Below are positions 7,865 through 18,049 of a stretch of DNA of 46,807 bases, piece after piece; position 1 is the stretch's first letter, and every line of letters begins with the position of its first letter. Both the position numbers and the translations under genes were made by a program. The DNA is from Planctomycetota bacterium. Lineage in GTDB: Bacteria > Planctomycetota > Planctomycetia > Pirellulales > Pirellulaceae. Location of the stretch: the NCBI GenBank assembly GCA_026692845.1, contig JAPLNM010000116.1, positions 1 through 46,807 of the forward strand. The letters are read 5' to 3'. The notes beneath the pieces were generated by a model that was given only the letters and a program-made list of their open reading frames with translations, did no database searches and had not been told where the DNA came from.

Positions 7865-7893
7865 TTGACCCCGCTAGCGACTTGAGCTATACT
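7865..7893 (+). promoter_or_regulatory. Sigma-70-type promoter for the cytochrome/DUF1549 unit
   Basis: TTGACC (7865-7870), a spacer of exactly 17 bp, and TATACT (7888-7893) form a near-consensus promoter about 120 bp upstream of the start at 8014. Transcription would begin near 7900, leaving a leader of just over 110 nt. The rest of 7732-7864 shows only a short CCCTCTAGGGGG palindrome that might end the preceding gene's transcript. Confidence 0.7.
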
Positions 7894-8013
7894 CAAGCGA
7901 CCGATAAAGACTCGTATTTCTACAGGATTTATAGGCCTTAACCCACCCACCCCCGAGCCCCCGCTTGCTCGACGAACCTTTCTCACAATCCAACCAGGTC
8001 CATCGGATCTTTT

Positions 8014-11000
8014 ATGCGCATACCAAAACACCTCTTCCTAGCCCTCTGGGCAGTTATGGGTCCCTCTATGGGTCCCTCTATGGGGCCCTCAAGCCTCCTG
8101 GCACCGAAGACCCAGGCCGCGGATCCTCCCCCGGTCTCTTGGTCCAAAGATGTCCTGCCGATCCTGCGCGCCAACTGCTATGCCTGCCACCAAGCCTCCA
8201 AAACCCAAGGTGGCTTTCGAATGACCGATTTCGAAGGCTTGCTCAAAGGGGGTGAGTCCGGCGATGCGGCCATCGTTCCGGGGAACGCCGAAGCGAGCAA
8301 CCTGCTGCGCGAAATCACTCCGGTTGACGGCAAGGCCGAGATGCCCAAGAACCTTGCCCCGCTAAAACCCACCGAAATCGAAATCATCCGAAAATGGATC
8401 GCCGCCGGGGCCGTCCAAGACGTCGTCGATACCGGCCCACGCTTCACCAACGAAAAACCACCGGTCTACTCCCGAGCGCCAGCGATCGTCAGCCTGGACT
8501 TCTCTCCCGATGGCTCGCAACTTGCCCTCAACGGATTCCACGAAGTCCTTGTGCTCGGAACCCAAGACTGGCAACTCAAGCACCGATTGATCGGTGCTAG
8601 CCCCCGCATCGAATCGGTTCGATTCTCTCCGGACAACCAATGGCTCGCCGTGGCCGCCGGAGAACCTGGCGTTTCGGGAGAACTCCAACTTTGGAACAAT
8701 GCGAACAAGCAACTGCACCGAAGCACGTTGCTCGGTGGCGATACCCTCTTTGGTCTGTCCTGGACGCACGATTCGTCCATGCTCGCGCTGGGAATGGCCG
8801 ACAACTCGATCCGTGCGTTGGACCTCGAAGGCAACCAAAAACTCTACCAACGGACCCACGATGATTGGCCACGCTCGACGGTCTTTACCGTCGATGGCAA
8901 ACACTTGCTCTCAGGCGCTCGCGACATGACGGTCAAACTCACCGATGTCGAAACCGAACGGTTCATCGATAACGTCACATCGATCACCCCCGGTGCACTT
9001 CGCGGCGGGGTCCAAGCCCTTGCGCGTCACCCCGAACGCGACGAGATCCTCGTTGGTGGCTCGGATGGCACCCCAAAAATCTATCGCGTTTTCCGACAGA
9101 CGGCTCGCGTCATCGGTGATGATGCCAACCTGATCCGACAACTCGATCCCATGCCAGGCCGCATCTTCTCGGTGGCTGTCAGCCCCGATGGCAAATACCT
9201 CGCGGCTGCCTCAACGATCGATAACCAAAGCGTCATCAAAGTTTGGTCCTACGATGTCGATGGCAAAGTACCGCCGGAAATCAAAGCCATCCAAGCCATA
9301 CGGGCGCCTCAGCGAAAACCCGAAGATCGCAAAAAACTCGAAGTCTACATCACCGAACAACCCCAAGTCCTGGGAACCTACCAAGTCCCCAACGCTGCCG
9401 TCTATGCCCTGGCCATCGACACCCAAGGTCGCATCGCGAGCGGTGCGTCCGATGGGCACGTACGCGTTTGGAATATCGCCGACTCCCAACTCATCGCCGA
9501 TCTGGATGCGACCCCTGCCGGTTCGCTCAACGCCGCCCAAGACAGCTCGCTTGCGACGCTCCGCTCCGATCGACTCAAAGCCATCGGCGAGGCACACCTA
9601 GCCGAACGCACCCCCCAAGCTCCCAAAGCCGAAGCGGAGCTTGTCCACCCGCCGGTCCAAGTCGATCAAATCGCTTCGATCCAAGTCCAACCGCCACAAA
9701 TCGATTTCGGGGCCTGGAATGACTCGGCGCAGATCGTCGTCATGGCCCAACTCCAATCCGGCGAACTGGTCGATGTGACCAGCCAAGCGACCTTCTCGGC
9801 CGAAAACGATTCGGTTTGGTTGTCGCAACGCGGTTGGGTTCAACCCATTCATGCAGGCGATGCCAAGATCAACGTGGCGCTGGGCAACCATCAGCAAGCC
9901 ATTGCCGTCCATTCGACGATCCCATCGACCTTCGATGTCGACTTTATTCGCGACGTCAATCCCGCCCTGTCTCGCCTAGGTTGCAACTCCGGGACCTGCC
10001 ACGGTGCCCAAGCCGGTAAGAACGGCTTCAAGCTCTCGCTGCGAGGCTATGATCCGAACTACGATGTTCGAAGTTTGAGCGATGACCTCGCCGGCAGACG
10101 CATCCATCCGGCCTCTCCGATCGATTCGCTGATGTTGACCAAACCCCTGGGAGTTGTCCCCCACGTCGGCGGAAAAATCATCGAGCCAGGCGACAACCAC
10201 GCCCTGGTCCTTCGTCAGTGGATCGCCGGTGGCGCGACCCTGAATATGGGCGCCCCGAGAGTGACTGCCATCCAAGTCACCCCGACCAACCCGGTCATCC
10301 CTATGCCCGGCGGTATCCAACAACTTCGTGTCGTGGCGACTTATGCCGATGGCAAGTCGCGCGATGTGACCCGCGAAGCCTTCCTCGAATCGGGGAATGC
10401 AGAAGTCGGTGCGGTTCTCGAAGGAGCCCGCGTCCAAGCCCTCCGACGCGGAGAAGTCCCCGTCCTGGCCCGCTTCGAAGGTGCCTATGCGGCCACCACA
10501 CTGACGGTCATGGGGAATCGCGAAGGCTACCAACAGGCACAAATCGCTTCGCAAAACATCATCGATCGACTCGTCGCTTCCAAATGGGATCGACTCAAAA
10601 TCCAACCCTCAGGACTGTGCAACGATGCGGATTTCCTGCGCCGTGTGACGCTCGACCTAACGGGCGTTCCACCGACCCCAGAAGCCGTCCGCGCTTTTCT
10701 GGCCGATACGACCGAAAGCCACCTCAAACGCGATCGGATCGTCGATCAGCTCGTCGGCAGCGATGGGTTCGTCGACCACTGGACCAACAAATGGTCCGAC
10801 CTGCTCCAAGTCAACTCGAAGTTCCTGGGCAAAGAAGGCGCATCGAAATTCAAAGACTGGATCCGCAACAGCTTTGCTACCAACAAACCCTACAACCAAT
10901 TCGCTTACGAAATCCTCACCGCCTCGGGCTCCAATCGCGAGAACCCCGCGGCTTCTTATTACAAGATCCTGCGAACCCCCGAAGAAGCCGTCGAGAACTC

Positions 11001-13173
11001 TACCCACCTGTTCCTGGCCGTTCGCTTCAACTGCAACAAATGCCACGACCACCCCTTCGAACGCTGGACCCAAGACCAATACTACGAGACCGCAGCCTAC
11101 TTTGCCCAAGTCGGCTTGAAGAAAGATGAAGCCTCCGGGAACAACACCATCGGCGGTACGGCCGTCGAAGGTGCAAAACCCCTTTGGGAAGAAGTCTTCG
11201 ACAAAAAAGACGGCGAAGTCAAACACCAAAAGACACAACAACCCATTACGCCGAAGTTCCCGTTTGTGGCCAACAATGCCCCAGGCGAAAACCCCTCGCG
11301 ACGTACCCAGTTTGCTGCCTGGGTCACCAGCAACGAGAATCCCTATTTTGCCAAGAGCTTCGTCAACCGCATGTGGGGATACATGCTAGGCAAAGGACTC
11401 ATCGAACCGATCGATGATATCCGCGCTGGGAACCCTCCGAGCATCCCCGAACTGCTGGCCCACTTGGAAAAAGATTTCATCGAACACAATTACGACATCC
11501 GACATGTCGTGCGCTCGATCTGCAAGTCCGATGTCTACCAGCTCTCGATCGAGACCAACAAGTACAACGCCGACGACGACCGGAACTACTCGCACGCATT
11601 GCCCCGACGATTGCCCGCCGAAGTCCTCTTCGATGCGATCTACCAAGTCACCGGCGCGGTCTCGAAGATCCCTGGTCTGCCCCCTGGAACCCGCGCAGCT
11701 GCCCTGGCCGATGCCGATGCAGGACTGCCCGATGGGTTCCTCAATAACCTAGGCCGACCGGCTCGCGAAAGCGCCTGCGAATGCGAACGCTCCAACGAAC
11801 TCAGACTCGGTTCGGTCATGGCACTCGTCAGCGGTCCGACCCTCGGCGGCGCAATCGCAGACCCCGAAAACGCCATCCGCAAACTCGTCGATTCGACTCC
11901 CGATGATGCCGCCTTGATCGATGAAGTCTTCGTGCGGGTCTTGAACCGACACGCCACAGCCGAAGAGATCCAAGCTGCGTTGTCGACGATCACCTTGATC
12001 CAAAAAGATCACGAGCGCATCGTCACCCAATTGTCCGAACGCGAAGCTTGGTGGGTCGATGAAAAACCCAAACGCCAATCAGCCCTCGATGCCGAACGCG
12101 AATCGACCAAGATGGCTCTGGAAGCTCGCAAAGAACAGATCCGACCCGAGCGCCAAGCCGCCGACAACGCGCGTTTGGAAAGACTCGCAGCAGCTCAAGC
12201 GACCGTCCAAGGCTACGAAGCGACGCTCGATACCAAACTCCAAGAGTTCATCGACGCACGACGCAACGGCGCGACCTGGGAAACCCTCGCGGCTAGCAAA
12301 GCCGAAGCGACCACCGGTGCGAGCCTGGCCCCCCAATCCGATCGCTCCATCCGAGCCTCCGGCGGTGCCAACAAGGGACTCTACACCATCGATACCGTCG
12401 CGACCCAAGGCGCCATTACCGCCGTGCGCCTAGAAGCCCTCACGGCCGCCGACCTGCCCTCCCAAGGTCCTGGACTGCCCCCGAACGGGAACTTCGTCGT
12501 CACCGAAATCGAACTCTTCGCAGGAGCTGCGGATAAACCCGCCGAAATGCGAAAAATCAAGCTAGTCAAAGGACTCACCGACTTCGATCAGCCCTCTTTC
12601 TCGGCCGCTGCGGCCATCGACGGTAAGAACAACGACCAAGGGGGTTGGGCGATCTCCACGGCCACCGGCGTCGAACACTGGGCGGTGTTTGCCCTCGAAG
12701 CCCCGTTGACACTCCAAAATGGTGAGGTCCTCCAATGGCGGATCTACCAAAACCACGACGCACCCGAACACCGATTGGGCCGATTCCGCCTTAGCGCAGG
12801 ACAACACCAAGGCGAACTCGCTCTGGGGCTGCCCGAATCGTTCCGCGCCCTTAGTGCCGTCCCCAAGGCCGCTTGGACACCCGAACTGACCAAAGAGGGA
12901 ATGAACTACCTGAAACTCTCCTCAACGGATCTCAAAGCCCTACAAGCCAACGTCCAGAAGGAAAGCCAAGCGCTCCCTGAAGACGAACCTTCGCTCGTAC
13001 TAGCCAAACGAATCGAACGTTTGGGAACTCCGTTGCCCGAAGATTCCAGATTGATCCGTTTGCGAGCCGACGTCAAAGAGAGCGAAGGGCAATTGGGCAA
13101 CGCCCGATTGACCTCGGCTCAGGATCTTGTTTGGGCCCTGATCAATAGCCCAGCGTTCCTGTTCAACCACTAA
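8014..13173 (+). CDS. Multiheme planctomycete cytochrome / WD40 / DUF1549 / DUF1553 protein
   Basis: A secreted protein of 1719 residues. After a signal peptide (to about 36) comes a planctomycete cytochrome-c domain with CYACH at 55-59, then a WD40-type beta-propeller (about 150-510). Two Ig-like Big_2-type domains (about 550-640 and 750-837) flank a second cytochrome-like domain with a CX4CH motif, C657-NSGT-C662-H663. DUF1549 starts near 847 and contains 'NCNKCHDHPFE' (Cys1007, Cys1010, His1011). DUF1553 starts near 1085. A helical Glu/Arg-rich segment and a beta-rich insert (about 1330-1640) precede the terminal 'LVWALINSPAFLFNH', the usual DUF1553 ending. The family is abundant in planctomycetes and mostly uncharacterised; a role in surface redox chemistry or polymer degradation is inference. 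It is followed by a DUF1501 gene, its standard partner. Confidence 0.95.
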   Translation: MRIPKHLFLALWAVMGPSMGPSMGPSSLLAPKTQAADPPPVSWSKDVLPILRANCYACHQASKTQGGFRMTDFEGLLKGGESGDAAIVPGNAEASNLLREITPVDGKAEMPKNLAPLKPTEIEIIRKWIAAGAVQDVVDTGPRFTNEKPPVYSRAPAIVSLDFSPDGSQLALNGFHEVLVLGTQDWQLKHRLIGASPRIESVRFSPDNQWLAVAAGEPGVSGELQLWNNANKQLHRSTLLGGDTLFGLSWTHDSSMLALGMADNSIRALDLEGNQKLYQRTHDDWPRSTVFTVDGKHLLSGARDMTVKLTDVETERFIDNVTSITPGALRGGVQALARHPERDEILVGGSDGTPKIYRVFRQTARVIGDDANLIRQLDPMPGRIFSVAVSPDGKYLAAASTIDNQSVIKVWSYDVDGKVPPEIKAIQAIRAPQRKPEDRKKLEVYITEQPQVLGTYQVPNAAVYALAIDTQGRIASGASDGHVRVWNIADSQLIADLDATPAGSLNAAQDSSLATLRSDRLKAIGEAHLAERTPQAPKAEAELVHPPVQVDQIASIQVQPPQIDFGAWNDSAQIVVMAQLQSGELVDVTSQATFSAENDSVWLSQRGWVQPIHAGDAKINVALGNHQQAIAVHSTIPSTFDVDFIRDVNPALSRLGCNSGTCHGAQAGKNGFKLSLRGYDPNYDVRSLSDDLAGRRIHPASPIDSLMLTKPLGVVPHVGGKIIEPGDNHALVLRQWIAGGATLNMGAPRVTAIQVTPTNPVIPMPGGIQQLRVVATYADGKSRDVTREAFLESGNAEVGAVLEGARVQALRRGEVPVLARFEGAYAATTLTVMGNREGYQQAQIASQNIIDRLVASKWDRLKIQPSGLCNDADFLRRVTLDLTGVPPTPEAVRAFLADTTESHLKRDRIVDQLVGSDGFVDHWTNKWSDLLQVNSKFLGKEGASKFKDWIRNSFATNKPYNQFAYEILTASGSNRENPAASYYKILRTPEEAVENSTHLFLAVRFNCNKCHDHPFERWTQDQYYETAAYFAQVGLKKDEASGNNTIGGTAVEGAKPLWEEVFDKKDGEVKHQKTQQPITPKFPFVANNAPGENPSRRTQFAAWVTSNENPYFAKSFVNRMWGYMLGKGLIEPIDDIRAGNPPSIPELLAHLEKDFIEHNYDIRHVVRSICKSDVYQLSIETNKYNADDDRNYSHALPRRLPAEVLFDAIYQVTGAVSKIPGLPPGTRAAALADADAGLPDGFLNNLGRPARESACECERSNELRLGSVMALVSGPTLGGAIADPENAIRKLVDSTPDDAALIDEVFVRVLNRHATAEEIQAALSTITLIQKDHERIVTQLSEREAWWVDEKPKRQSALDAERESTKMALEARKEQIRPERQAADNARLERLAAAQATVQGYEATLDTKLQEFIDARRNGATWETLAASKAEATTGASLAPQSDRSIRASGGANKGLYTIDTVATQGAITAVRLEALTAADLPSQGPGLPPNGNFVVTEIELFAGAADKPAEMRKIKLVKGLTDFDQPSFSAAAAIDGKNNDQGGWAISTATGVEHWAVFALEAPLTLQNGEVLQWRIYQNHDAPEHRLGRFRLSAGQHQGELALGLPESFRALSAVPKAAWTPELTKEGMNYLKLSSTDLKALQANVQKESQALPEDEPSLVLAKRIERLGTPLPEDSRLIRLRADVKESEGQLGNARLTSAQDLVWALINSPAFLFNH
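8056..8090. repeat. 12-bp tandem repeat in the signal peptide region
   Basis: ATGGGTCCCTCT at 8056-8067 and 8068-8079, with a third diverged copy to 8090, encodes Met-Gly-Pro-Ser three times near the end of the signal peptide. Each unit begins with an in-frame ATG. Confidence 0.9.
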
Positions 13174-13194
13174 ACCATTCCGTAAACCATTCCG
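13171..13194. repeat. 12-bp perfect tandem duplication starting at a stop codon
   Basis: TAAACCATTCCG occurs twice back to back (13171-13182, 13183-13194). The first TAA is the stop of the 1719-residue gene, and the second TAA is in the same frame, giving a backup stop. Confidence 0.95.
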
Positions 13195-13233
13195 CGTAAA
13201 CTTTTTTGGACACTATTCCATAAGGCACTAATT

Positions 13234-14700
13234 ATGTTGCGATTGCTCGGTTCATCAGGTAAGGATTTGTGCGATTCGAGCCTGGGATTCACACGCCGCG
13301 ACGTGCTTCGCGTCGGCGGCTCCGGACTCTTTGGGCTCTCGCTTGCCAACCTCCTGAAACTCCAGTCGCTCCATGCGGCTCCCTCGGAAGGTTCGCCAGG
13401 TTGGAACAAAGCCAAGCGGATGATCCTCGTGTACCTCCAAGGTGGTCCGTCCCACTTGGACCTCTGGGACCCAAAAGAAAATGCTCCCGATAAGGTCAAG
13501 AGCGTCTTCAAGCCGATCCCGACGAAAATCCCAGGAACCTTCTACACCGAGAACTTGCCCAAGCTCAGTTTGGTCAACGACAAGTTCACCATGATCCGCT
13601 CGATGAGCTACACGCCCAACGGGCTGTTCAATCACACCGCGGCGATCTACCAAATGATGACCGGCTATACGACCGATAAAGTCAGCGCCTCGGGCCAGTT
13701 GGAACCCCCAAGCCCCAAAGACTTCCCTAACTTTGGATCCAACATCATCCGGCTCAGACCAGCCGACGAACCGATGCTCCCGTTCGTCATGCTCCCACGA
13801 CCCTTGCAAGAATCCAACGTCGTAGGCAAAGGGGGAACCGCAGGCTTTCTGGGCAAAGAATACGATCCGTACACGCTGTTCCCAGAAGGGGACGACATGG
13901 ACATGGCCAAAATGGATCGGATCAACGTCAGCGATCTGCAACTGCGCCCCGAAGTCTTCTCGGTTCGCTTGCAACGCCGTGCCGCTCTGCGAGATCTGAT
14001 CAACAAGCAAATGCCAACGATCAACGCCGCAGTCGAAAACCAACAACTCGACGAGTACTTCTCCCAAGCCCTCTCGCTGGTCGTCTCGGGCAAAGCCCGC
14101 GAAGCGTTCGACCTGAGCCAAGAGTCCGAAGTGCTCAAGGATGCCTACGGACGAAATACCTTCGGCCAAAGCTGCTTGCTAGCACGCCGATTGATCGAAG
14201 CCGGTACGCGGGTCGTCGAAGTCGTCTGGCCCAAGGTCGCCAACAGCGATAACCACTCCTGGGACCATCACGTCGATCTGTCCAAACGCATGAAAAACCA
14301 ATCCGGACCGATGCTCGACGCCGGTCTTTCGACCCTGATCGAAGACCTCGATCAACGCGGACTGCTCGAAGACACCCTGCTGGTCGCCGTCGGCGAATTC
14401 GGACGCTCTCCGGAACGTGGCGTGAGCACCAGCGGAAACGGAAATAGCGACGACGGTCGGGATCACTGGCCGTACTGCTATACCTCGGTCATCGCCGGGG
14501 CCGGGATCAAACGCGGATACGTCCACGGCAAGAGCGACAAAACGGCCAGCGCGCCGATCGAGTCCCCGGTCCACCCCGCACAACTCCTGGCGACCATCTA
14601 CCACGCCTTCGGAATCGAACCCGAAACGATCGTCTACAACCACCTGAATCAACCGCGCGAGCTGGTCAAGGCCCAAGCGGTTACCGAACTGTTTTCCTAG
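13234..14700 (+). CDS. DUF1501 protein, Tat-exported
   Basis: A 488-residue DUF1501 protein. The N-terminus carries a twin-arginine motif, '[12 protein letters not shown]' (arginines near 21-22), followed by a hydrophobic stretch, indicating Tat export after folding. The core has the family's '[17 protein letters not shown]' segment and '[11 protein letters not shown]' followed by 'GRDHWPYC'. These recall the metal-binding alkaline-phosphatase/sulfatase fold. DUF1501 genes nearly always follow DUF1549/DUF1553 genes in planctomycetes, as here with a 60-bp gap, so the two products are probably functional partners at the cell surface. Substrate and activity are unproven. The gene probably shares the promoter at 7865. 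Its stop lies inside a 20-bp tandem duplication. Confidence 0.93.
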   Translation: MLRLLGSSGKDLCDSSLGFTRRDVLRVGGSGLFGLSLANLLKLQSLHAAPSEGSPGWNKAKRMILVYLQGGPSHLDLWDPKENAPDKVKSVFKPIPTKIPGTFYTENLPKLSLVNDKFTMIRSMSYTPNGLFNHTAAIYQMMTGYTTDKVSASGQLEPPSPKDFPNFGSNIIRLRPADEPMLPFVMLPRPLQESNVVGKGGTAGFLGKEYDPYTLFPEGDDMDMAKMDRINVSDLQLRPEVFSVRLQRRAALRDLINKQMPTINAAVENQQLDEYFSQALSLVVSGKAREAFDLSQESEVLKDAYGRNTFGQSCLLARRLIEAGTRVVEVVWPKVANSDNHSWDHHVDLSKRMKNQSGPMLDAGLSTLIEDLDQRGLLEDTLLVAVGEFGRSPERGVSTSGNGNSDDGRDHWPYCYTSVIAGAGIKRGYVHGKSDKTASAPIESPVHPAQLLATIYHAFGIEPETIVYNHLNQPRELVKAQAVTELFS

Positions 14701-14727
14701 TCAGCACACTGTTTTCCTAGTGAGCAC
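14688..14727. repeat. 20-bp tandem duplication over the DUF1501 stop codon
   Basis: Units 14688-14707 and 14708-14727 differ at one position (TCAGCAC versus TGAGCAC). Each contains TTTTCCTAG; the first TAG is the stop codon, and the second lies in another frame. Confidence 0.95.
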
Positions 14728-14770
14728 CTAGGATCGAACCCTCGCACTCTGGATAGATTTGGAAGTGATC

Positions 14771-17359
14771 ATGCGCAAGTTTTTTTCGTTGACGGTTGCC
14801 ACCGCAGCGGCTCTGGCCGCCGCTTGGGGATCCTCGGCTGGCCAGCATGCCAATGCCCAAGACCCCAAACCCGCAGCGGCCAAAAAGCAAGGCCTAGGAG
14901 CGACTCCTGCCTCTAACTTTCGATTGCCCGAAGGCTTTCAGGCCGAACTGGTTTACGAAGTCCCATCCCAAGAGCAAGGCTCCTGGGTCGCCATGTGCGT
15001 CGACCTTAAAGGTCGCTTGATCGTCTCGGACCAATACGGCAAACTCTACCGGGTTACCCCAAGCTCCACGGGCAACCCCGCCGATACCAAAGTCGATCCG
15101 ATCAACGTCAACCTAGGGATGGCCCAAGGCCTCTTGCACACCAAAGACGGCCTGTACGTGGACGTCAATGGCGAGGGAATCCTCGATAAAGATCAGAAAG
15201 ATGCACCCAGAGGCCCTGGACTTTATCGACTCCAAGACCTCGACGGAGATGAGCAGTTCGAAAAAATCGAACGGATCATTCCCCTCACCGGTGGCGGAGA
15301 ACACGGCCCACATGCGATCATCCCCGGGCCCGATGGACGTCTCTACCTGTGCGCTGGTAACCAAACCGATCTGCCCGAGAAGATCGATCGATCGCGGGTC
15401 CCAAGACACTGGAACGAAGACCACTTGCTCGGACGAATGCCCGATGCTCGGGGCTTCATGGCCAATCGACTCGCACCCGGCGGCTTTATCCTGAGCTTCA
15501 ATGCCGACGGTAGCGACGTCGAGCTGGTCTCAACCGGCTTTCGAAACGAATACGATATCGCCTTCAATCCACTGGGCGATCTGTTCACCTACGACGCCGA
15601 CATGGAATGGGATATCGGCACCCCTTGGTACCGACCCACGCGCGTCAATCACGTGATAAGCGGTGCGGAATTCGGCTGGCGAAACGGGACGGGCAAGTGG
15701 CCCGAATACTTCGCCGATAGCTTCGGAGCCGTCGCCAATATCGGATACGGATCGCCTACCGGGATCACCTTCGGTACCGGAGCCAAGTTCCCAGCGAAGT
15801 TCCAAAACGCACTTTTTGTAAGCGACTGGAGCTATGGCGTAGTCTATGCCGTTCACCTCGAACCCGAAGGAGCCTCCTACAAAAGCACCTTCGAACCCTT
15901 TGTCAGCGCCGCGCCGATGCCCGTGACCGATCTGCTGATCCATCCCGAACAAGGTTGTATGTACATGACCATCGGTGGACGCAAGACCCAGTCGGCCCTC
16001 TACCGGATCCGCTATGCTGGGAACGAAAGCACCCAGCCAGCGGTCTTTCCAGATAACGCGGTGGCGAAGTCTGCTCGCGCCGCACGGCACGAGCTCGAAG
16101 CGATGCACATTCCAGGAGCGAAACTCGATATCACCGCCGCGATGCGAAGCATCGGCAGCCCAGATCGCGCCCTGCGAACCGCCGCTCGGTTGGCCCTCGA
16201 ACACTTCGACTCCAAACAATGGCGTGACCCAGTCCAGCAATCGCTCCCAGCCCAATCGGCTATCACCATGGCCATCGCCTTGGCGCGAAAAGGTACCCCT
16301 GCCGACCAAGCCGACGTGAACAATAGTCTGCTGCGTCTTCAATGGAATAAACTCGACAACAGCCAAAGACTCGAACTCCTGCGAGCCTACCAATTGAGCT
16401 TCTTGAGACTCGGCCCAGCCGATGCGGGGATTCGTGAAAAGATCGTCGCCCAACTGAACGAGCATTTCCCAGCGGCCGATGGCGATTCACTGGTCGATCG
16501 CGAACTGGCCAGGGTTCTGGTCCATCTCGAAGCCCCAAGGATCGTCGATCGCTGCGTCGCTCAGATGAACGCTTCAAACTCCGCTGAACAACAAATCCAT
16601 TATGCCTTCTGCTTGCGCGAAGCCCAGAACGGCTGGACCCCCGAAACACGCAAAGCCTACTTCCAATGGTTCTATGACATCGGAACGGCTCGCGGTGGAG
16701 CATCTTTCGGAGGCTTCTTGGAAAACATTCGCAAGGTCGCCATCGGAAACTTGGAAGACCAAGACAAAGCCGCCCTGGGGGATCTGACCGGGCCGCTTCC
16801 AGCGCCCAAGGATCCGCTTGCAGACCTTGCTCCAAGGACCCAGGTCAAACAATGGTCCGTCGACGATCTAGCCGAGAAGTTCGCTGCCAAAAAAACTGGC
16901 TTCAACTACGAGCGTGGCAAGCAGATGTTCGCTGTGGCCCAGTGCTACAAATGCCATCGCTTTGCTGGTCAAGGGGGAATCCAAGGCCCCGATCTGACCG
17001 CATCGTCGCAGCGGTTTTCGACCAAGGATATGCTTACGGCCATCATTGAGCCGAACAAGGAGATCAGCGATCAATACGAAGCGACGGTCTTCCAGACCGA
17101 AGAAGAGACGGTCATCGGACGCGTCGCGAACCTCAACGGGGACAATCTCATGATCGCCACGAATATGCTCGATCCAGGGAACTTCACCAACCTCAAGCGA
17201 AGCGATATCGTCGACATGAAGCCGAGCAAGGCATCGATGATGCCCAGTGGATTGCTCGATACGCTTACCGAAGACGAGATTTTTGACCTGTTGGTTTATC
17301 TCCAATCAGGCGGGAACCCCAAGAGCGATCGCTACGCCTTTAGCTTGCCCCAAAAGTAA
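14771..17359 (+). CDS. Beta-propeller dehydrogenase-like protein with C-terminal heme-binding domain
   Basis: A secreted protein of about 862 residues. I start it at ATG 14771 (MRKFFSLTVATAAAL, a clear signal peptide) rather than 14759. The N-terminal 430 residues form a beta-propeller of the soluble glucose/sorbosone-dehydrogenase or NHL type common in planctomycete 'membrane-bound dehydrogenase' proteins. A helical, HEAT-like region follows (about 430-690). The C-terminus is the planctomycete heme-binding domain, with 'CYKCHRFAGQGGIQGPDL' (Cys725, Cys728, His729) and the typical 'EPNKEISDQYEA' and 'SGLLDTLTEDEIFDLLVYL'. It is probably a periplasmic oxidoreductase passing electrons to the neighbouring cytochromes. 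The propeller substrate is unknown. It lies 70 bp downstream of the DUF1501 gene and is probably co-transcribed. Confidence 0.92.
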   Translation: MRKFFSLTVATAAALAAAWGSSAGQHANAQDPKPAAAKKQGLGATPASNFRLPEGFQAELVYEVPSQEQGSWVAMCVDLKGRLIVSDQYGKLYRVTPSSTGNPADTKVDPINVNLGMAQGLLHTKDGLYVDVNGEGILDKDQKDAPRGPGLYRLQDLDGDEQFEKIERIIPLTGGGEHGPHAIIPGPDGRLYLCAGNQTDLPEKIDRSRVPRHWNEDHLLGRMPDARGFMANRLAPGGFILSFNADGSDVELVSTGFRNEYDIAFNPLGDLFTYDADMEWDIGTPWYRPTRVNHVISGAEFGWRNGTGKWPEYFADSFGAVANIGYGSPTGITFGTGAKFPAKFQNALFVSDWSYGVVYAVHLEPEGASYKSTFEPFVSAAPMPVTDLLIHPEQGCMYMTIGGRKTQSALYRIRYAGNESTQPAVFPDNAVAKSARAARHELEAMHIPGAKLDITAAMRSIGSPDRALRTAARLALEHFDSKQWRDPVQQSLPAQSAITMAIALARKGTPADQADVNNSLLRLQWNKLDNSQRLELLRAYQLSFLRLGPADAGIREKIVAQLNEHFPAADGDSLVDRELARVLVHLEAPRIVDRCVAQMNASNSAEQQIHYAFCLREAQNGWTPETRKAYFQWFYDIGTARGGASFGGFLENIRKVAIGNLEDQDKAALGDLTGPLPAPKDPLADLAPRTQVKQWSVDDLAEKFAAKKTGFNYERGKQMFAVAQCYKCHRFAGQGGIQGPDLTASSQRFSTKDMLTAIIEPNKEISDQYEATVFQTEEETVIGRVANLNGDNLMIATNMLDPGNFTNLKRSDIVDMKPSKASMMPSGLLDTLTEDEIFDLLVYLQSGGNPKSDRYAFSLPQK

Positions 17360-17375
17360 GCTTGCCCCAAAAGTA
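17342..17375. repeat. 17-bp perfect tandem duplication over a stop codon
   Basis: AGCTTGCCCCAAAAGTA occurs at 17342-17358 and 17359-17375 without mismatch. The stop TAA (17357-17359) is made at the junction of the two copies. Without the duplication the stop would have been TAG. Confidence 0.97.
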
Positions 17376-17420
17376 GCATCCGGTGTTGGTTCAACAAAAA
17401 ATAGCGCAGTGGCTTGGAAT

Positions 17421-17822
17421 CTACAAGCCAAGCGCTTCGACCCGGTAGGACTCCGAGGAATCCTGGCGGACCAACCGGTGGGTAGCCTTGACCGACTCCG
17501 AGCGGGACTGAATCGATTCTAGAACCGTTTCGAATGTCGCGGCTTTCCATTCCGAAGCATCGAAGGCGATCGGATCGAGAATGACGAGTCTCAGGGTCTT
17601 GTCCGCCTGAGCCAGTTGGTCTTGCAGAAAAATCCTTACCAGTGGGTATGGAGTAAGGCCTTCGGTTGAGTCGACCAGAAATCGGTCGTATTCAGGTTTA
17701 TCGGAGAAGCCAAAGATCGCCTTGGCCTCGGCACCGACCTCGCAAATCGCGATCGATGGTTGGTGTACCAATGCCCCATGCTTCAAGACGTAGTGGGGTG
17801 TCTTTTCAAAACCGACGACCAT
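17421..17822 (-). CDS. Hypothetical protein
   Basis: A 133-residue protein with no signal peptide or membrane segment. It opens with beta-type segments (MVVGFEKTPHYVLKHGALVH), has a central acidic region, and ends with alternating strand/helix segments. GGGGG lies 6-10 bases upstream of the ATG at 17822, supporting the start. I do not recognise the family. It is convergent with the propeller/heme gene, 61 bp away. A short stem GGCTTG/CAAGCC (17411-17429) spans its stop codon and might end transcription. Codon use resembles the neighbours, so it is probably a real gene. Confidence 0.6.
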   Translation of the reverse strand: MVVGFEKTPHYVLKHGALVHQPSIAICEVGAEAKAIFGFSDKPEYDRFLVDSTEGLTPYPLVRIFLQDQLAQADKTLRLVILDPIAFDASEWKAATFETVLESIQSRSESVKATHRLVRQDSSESYRVEALGL

Positions 17823-18049
17823 GCAAGCCCCCTTTTAGGGAGTCTCCGTGGGAGACTAAAAGACCTGCTGCGATTTTTCAACCGAAGAGCATCCTCGAAG
17901 AAAGCGATAGCGGATTGCGAATAATCGCCGAATTGCAATAAAACAATCTCGGCTTATTTCGCACAGGCCAACAAATCATCGTAGCATCCCCAGGGCAAAA
18001 GACAACCCGCCGATCGCCTCTGCGATCACGCATACCCCCCAGCAGCCCC

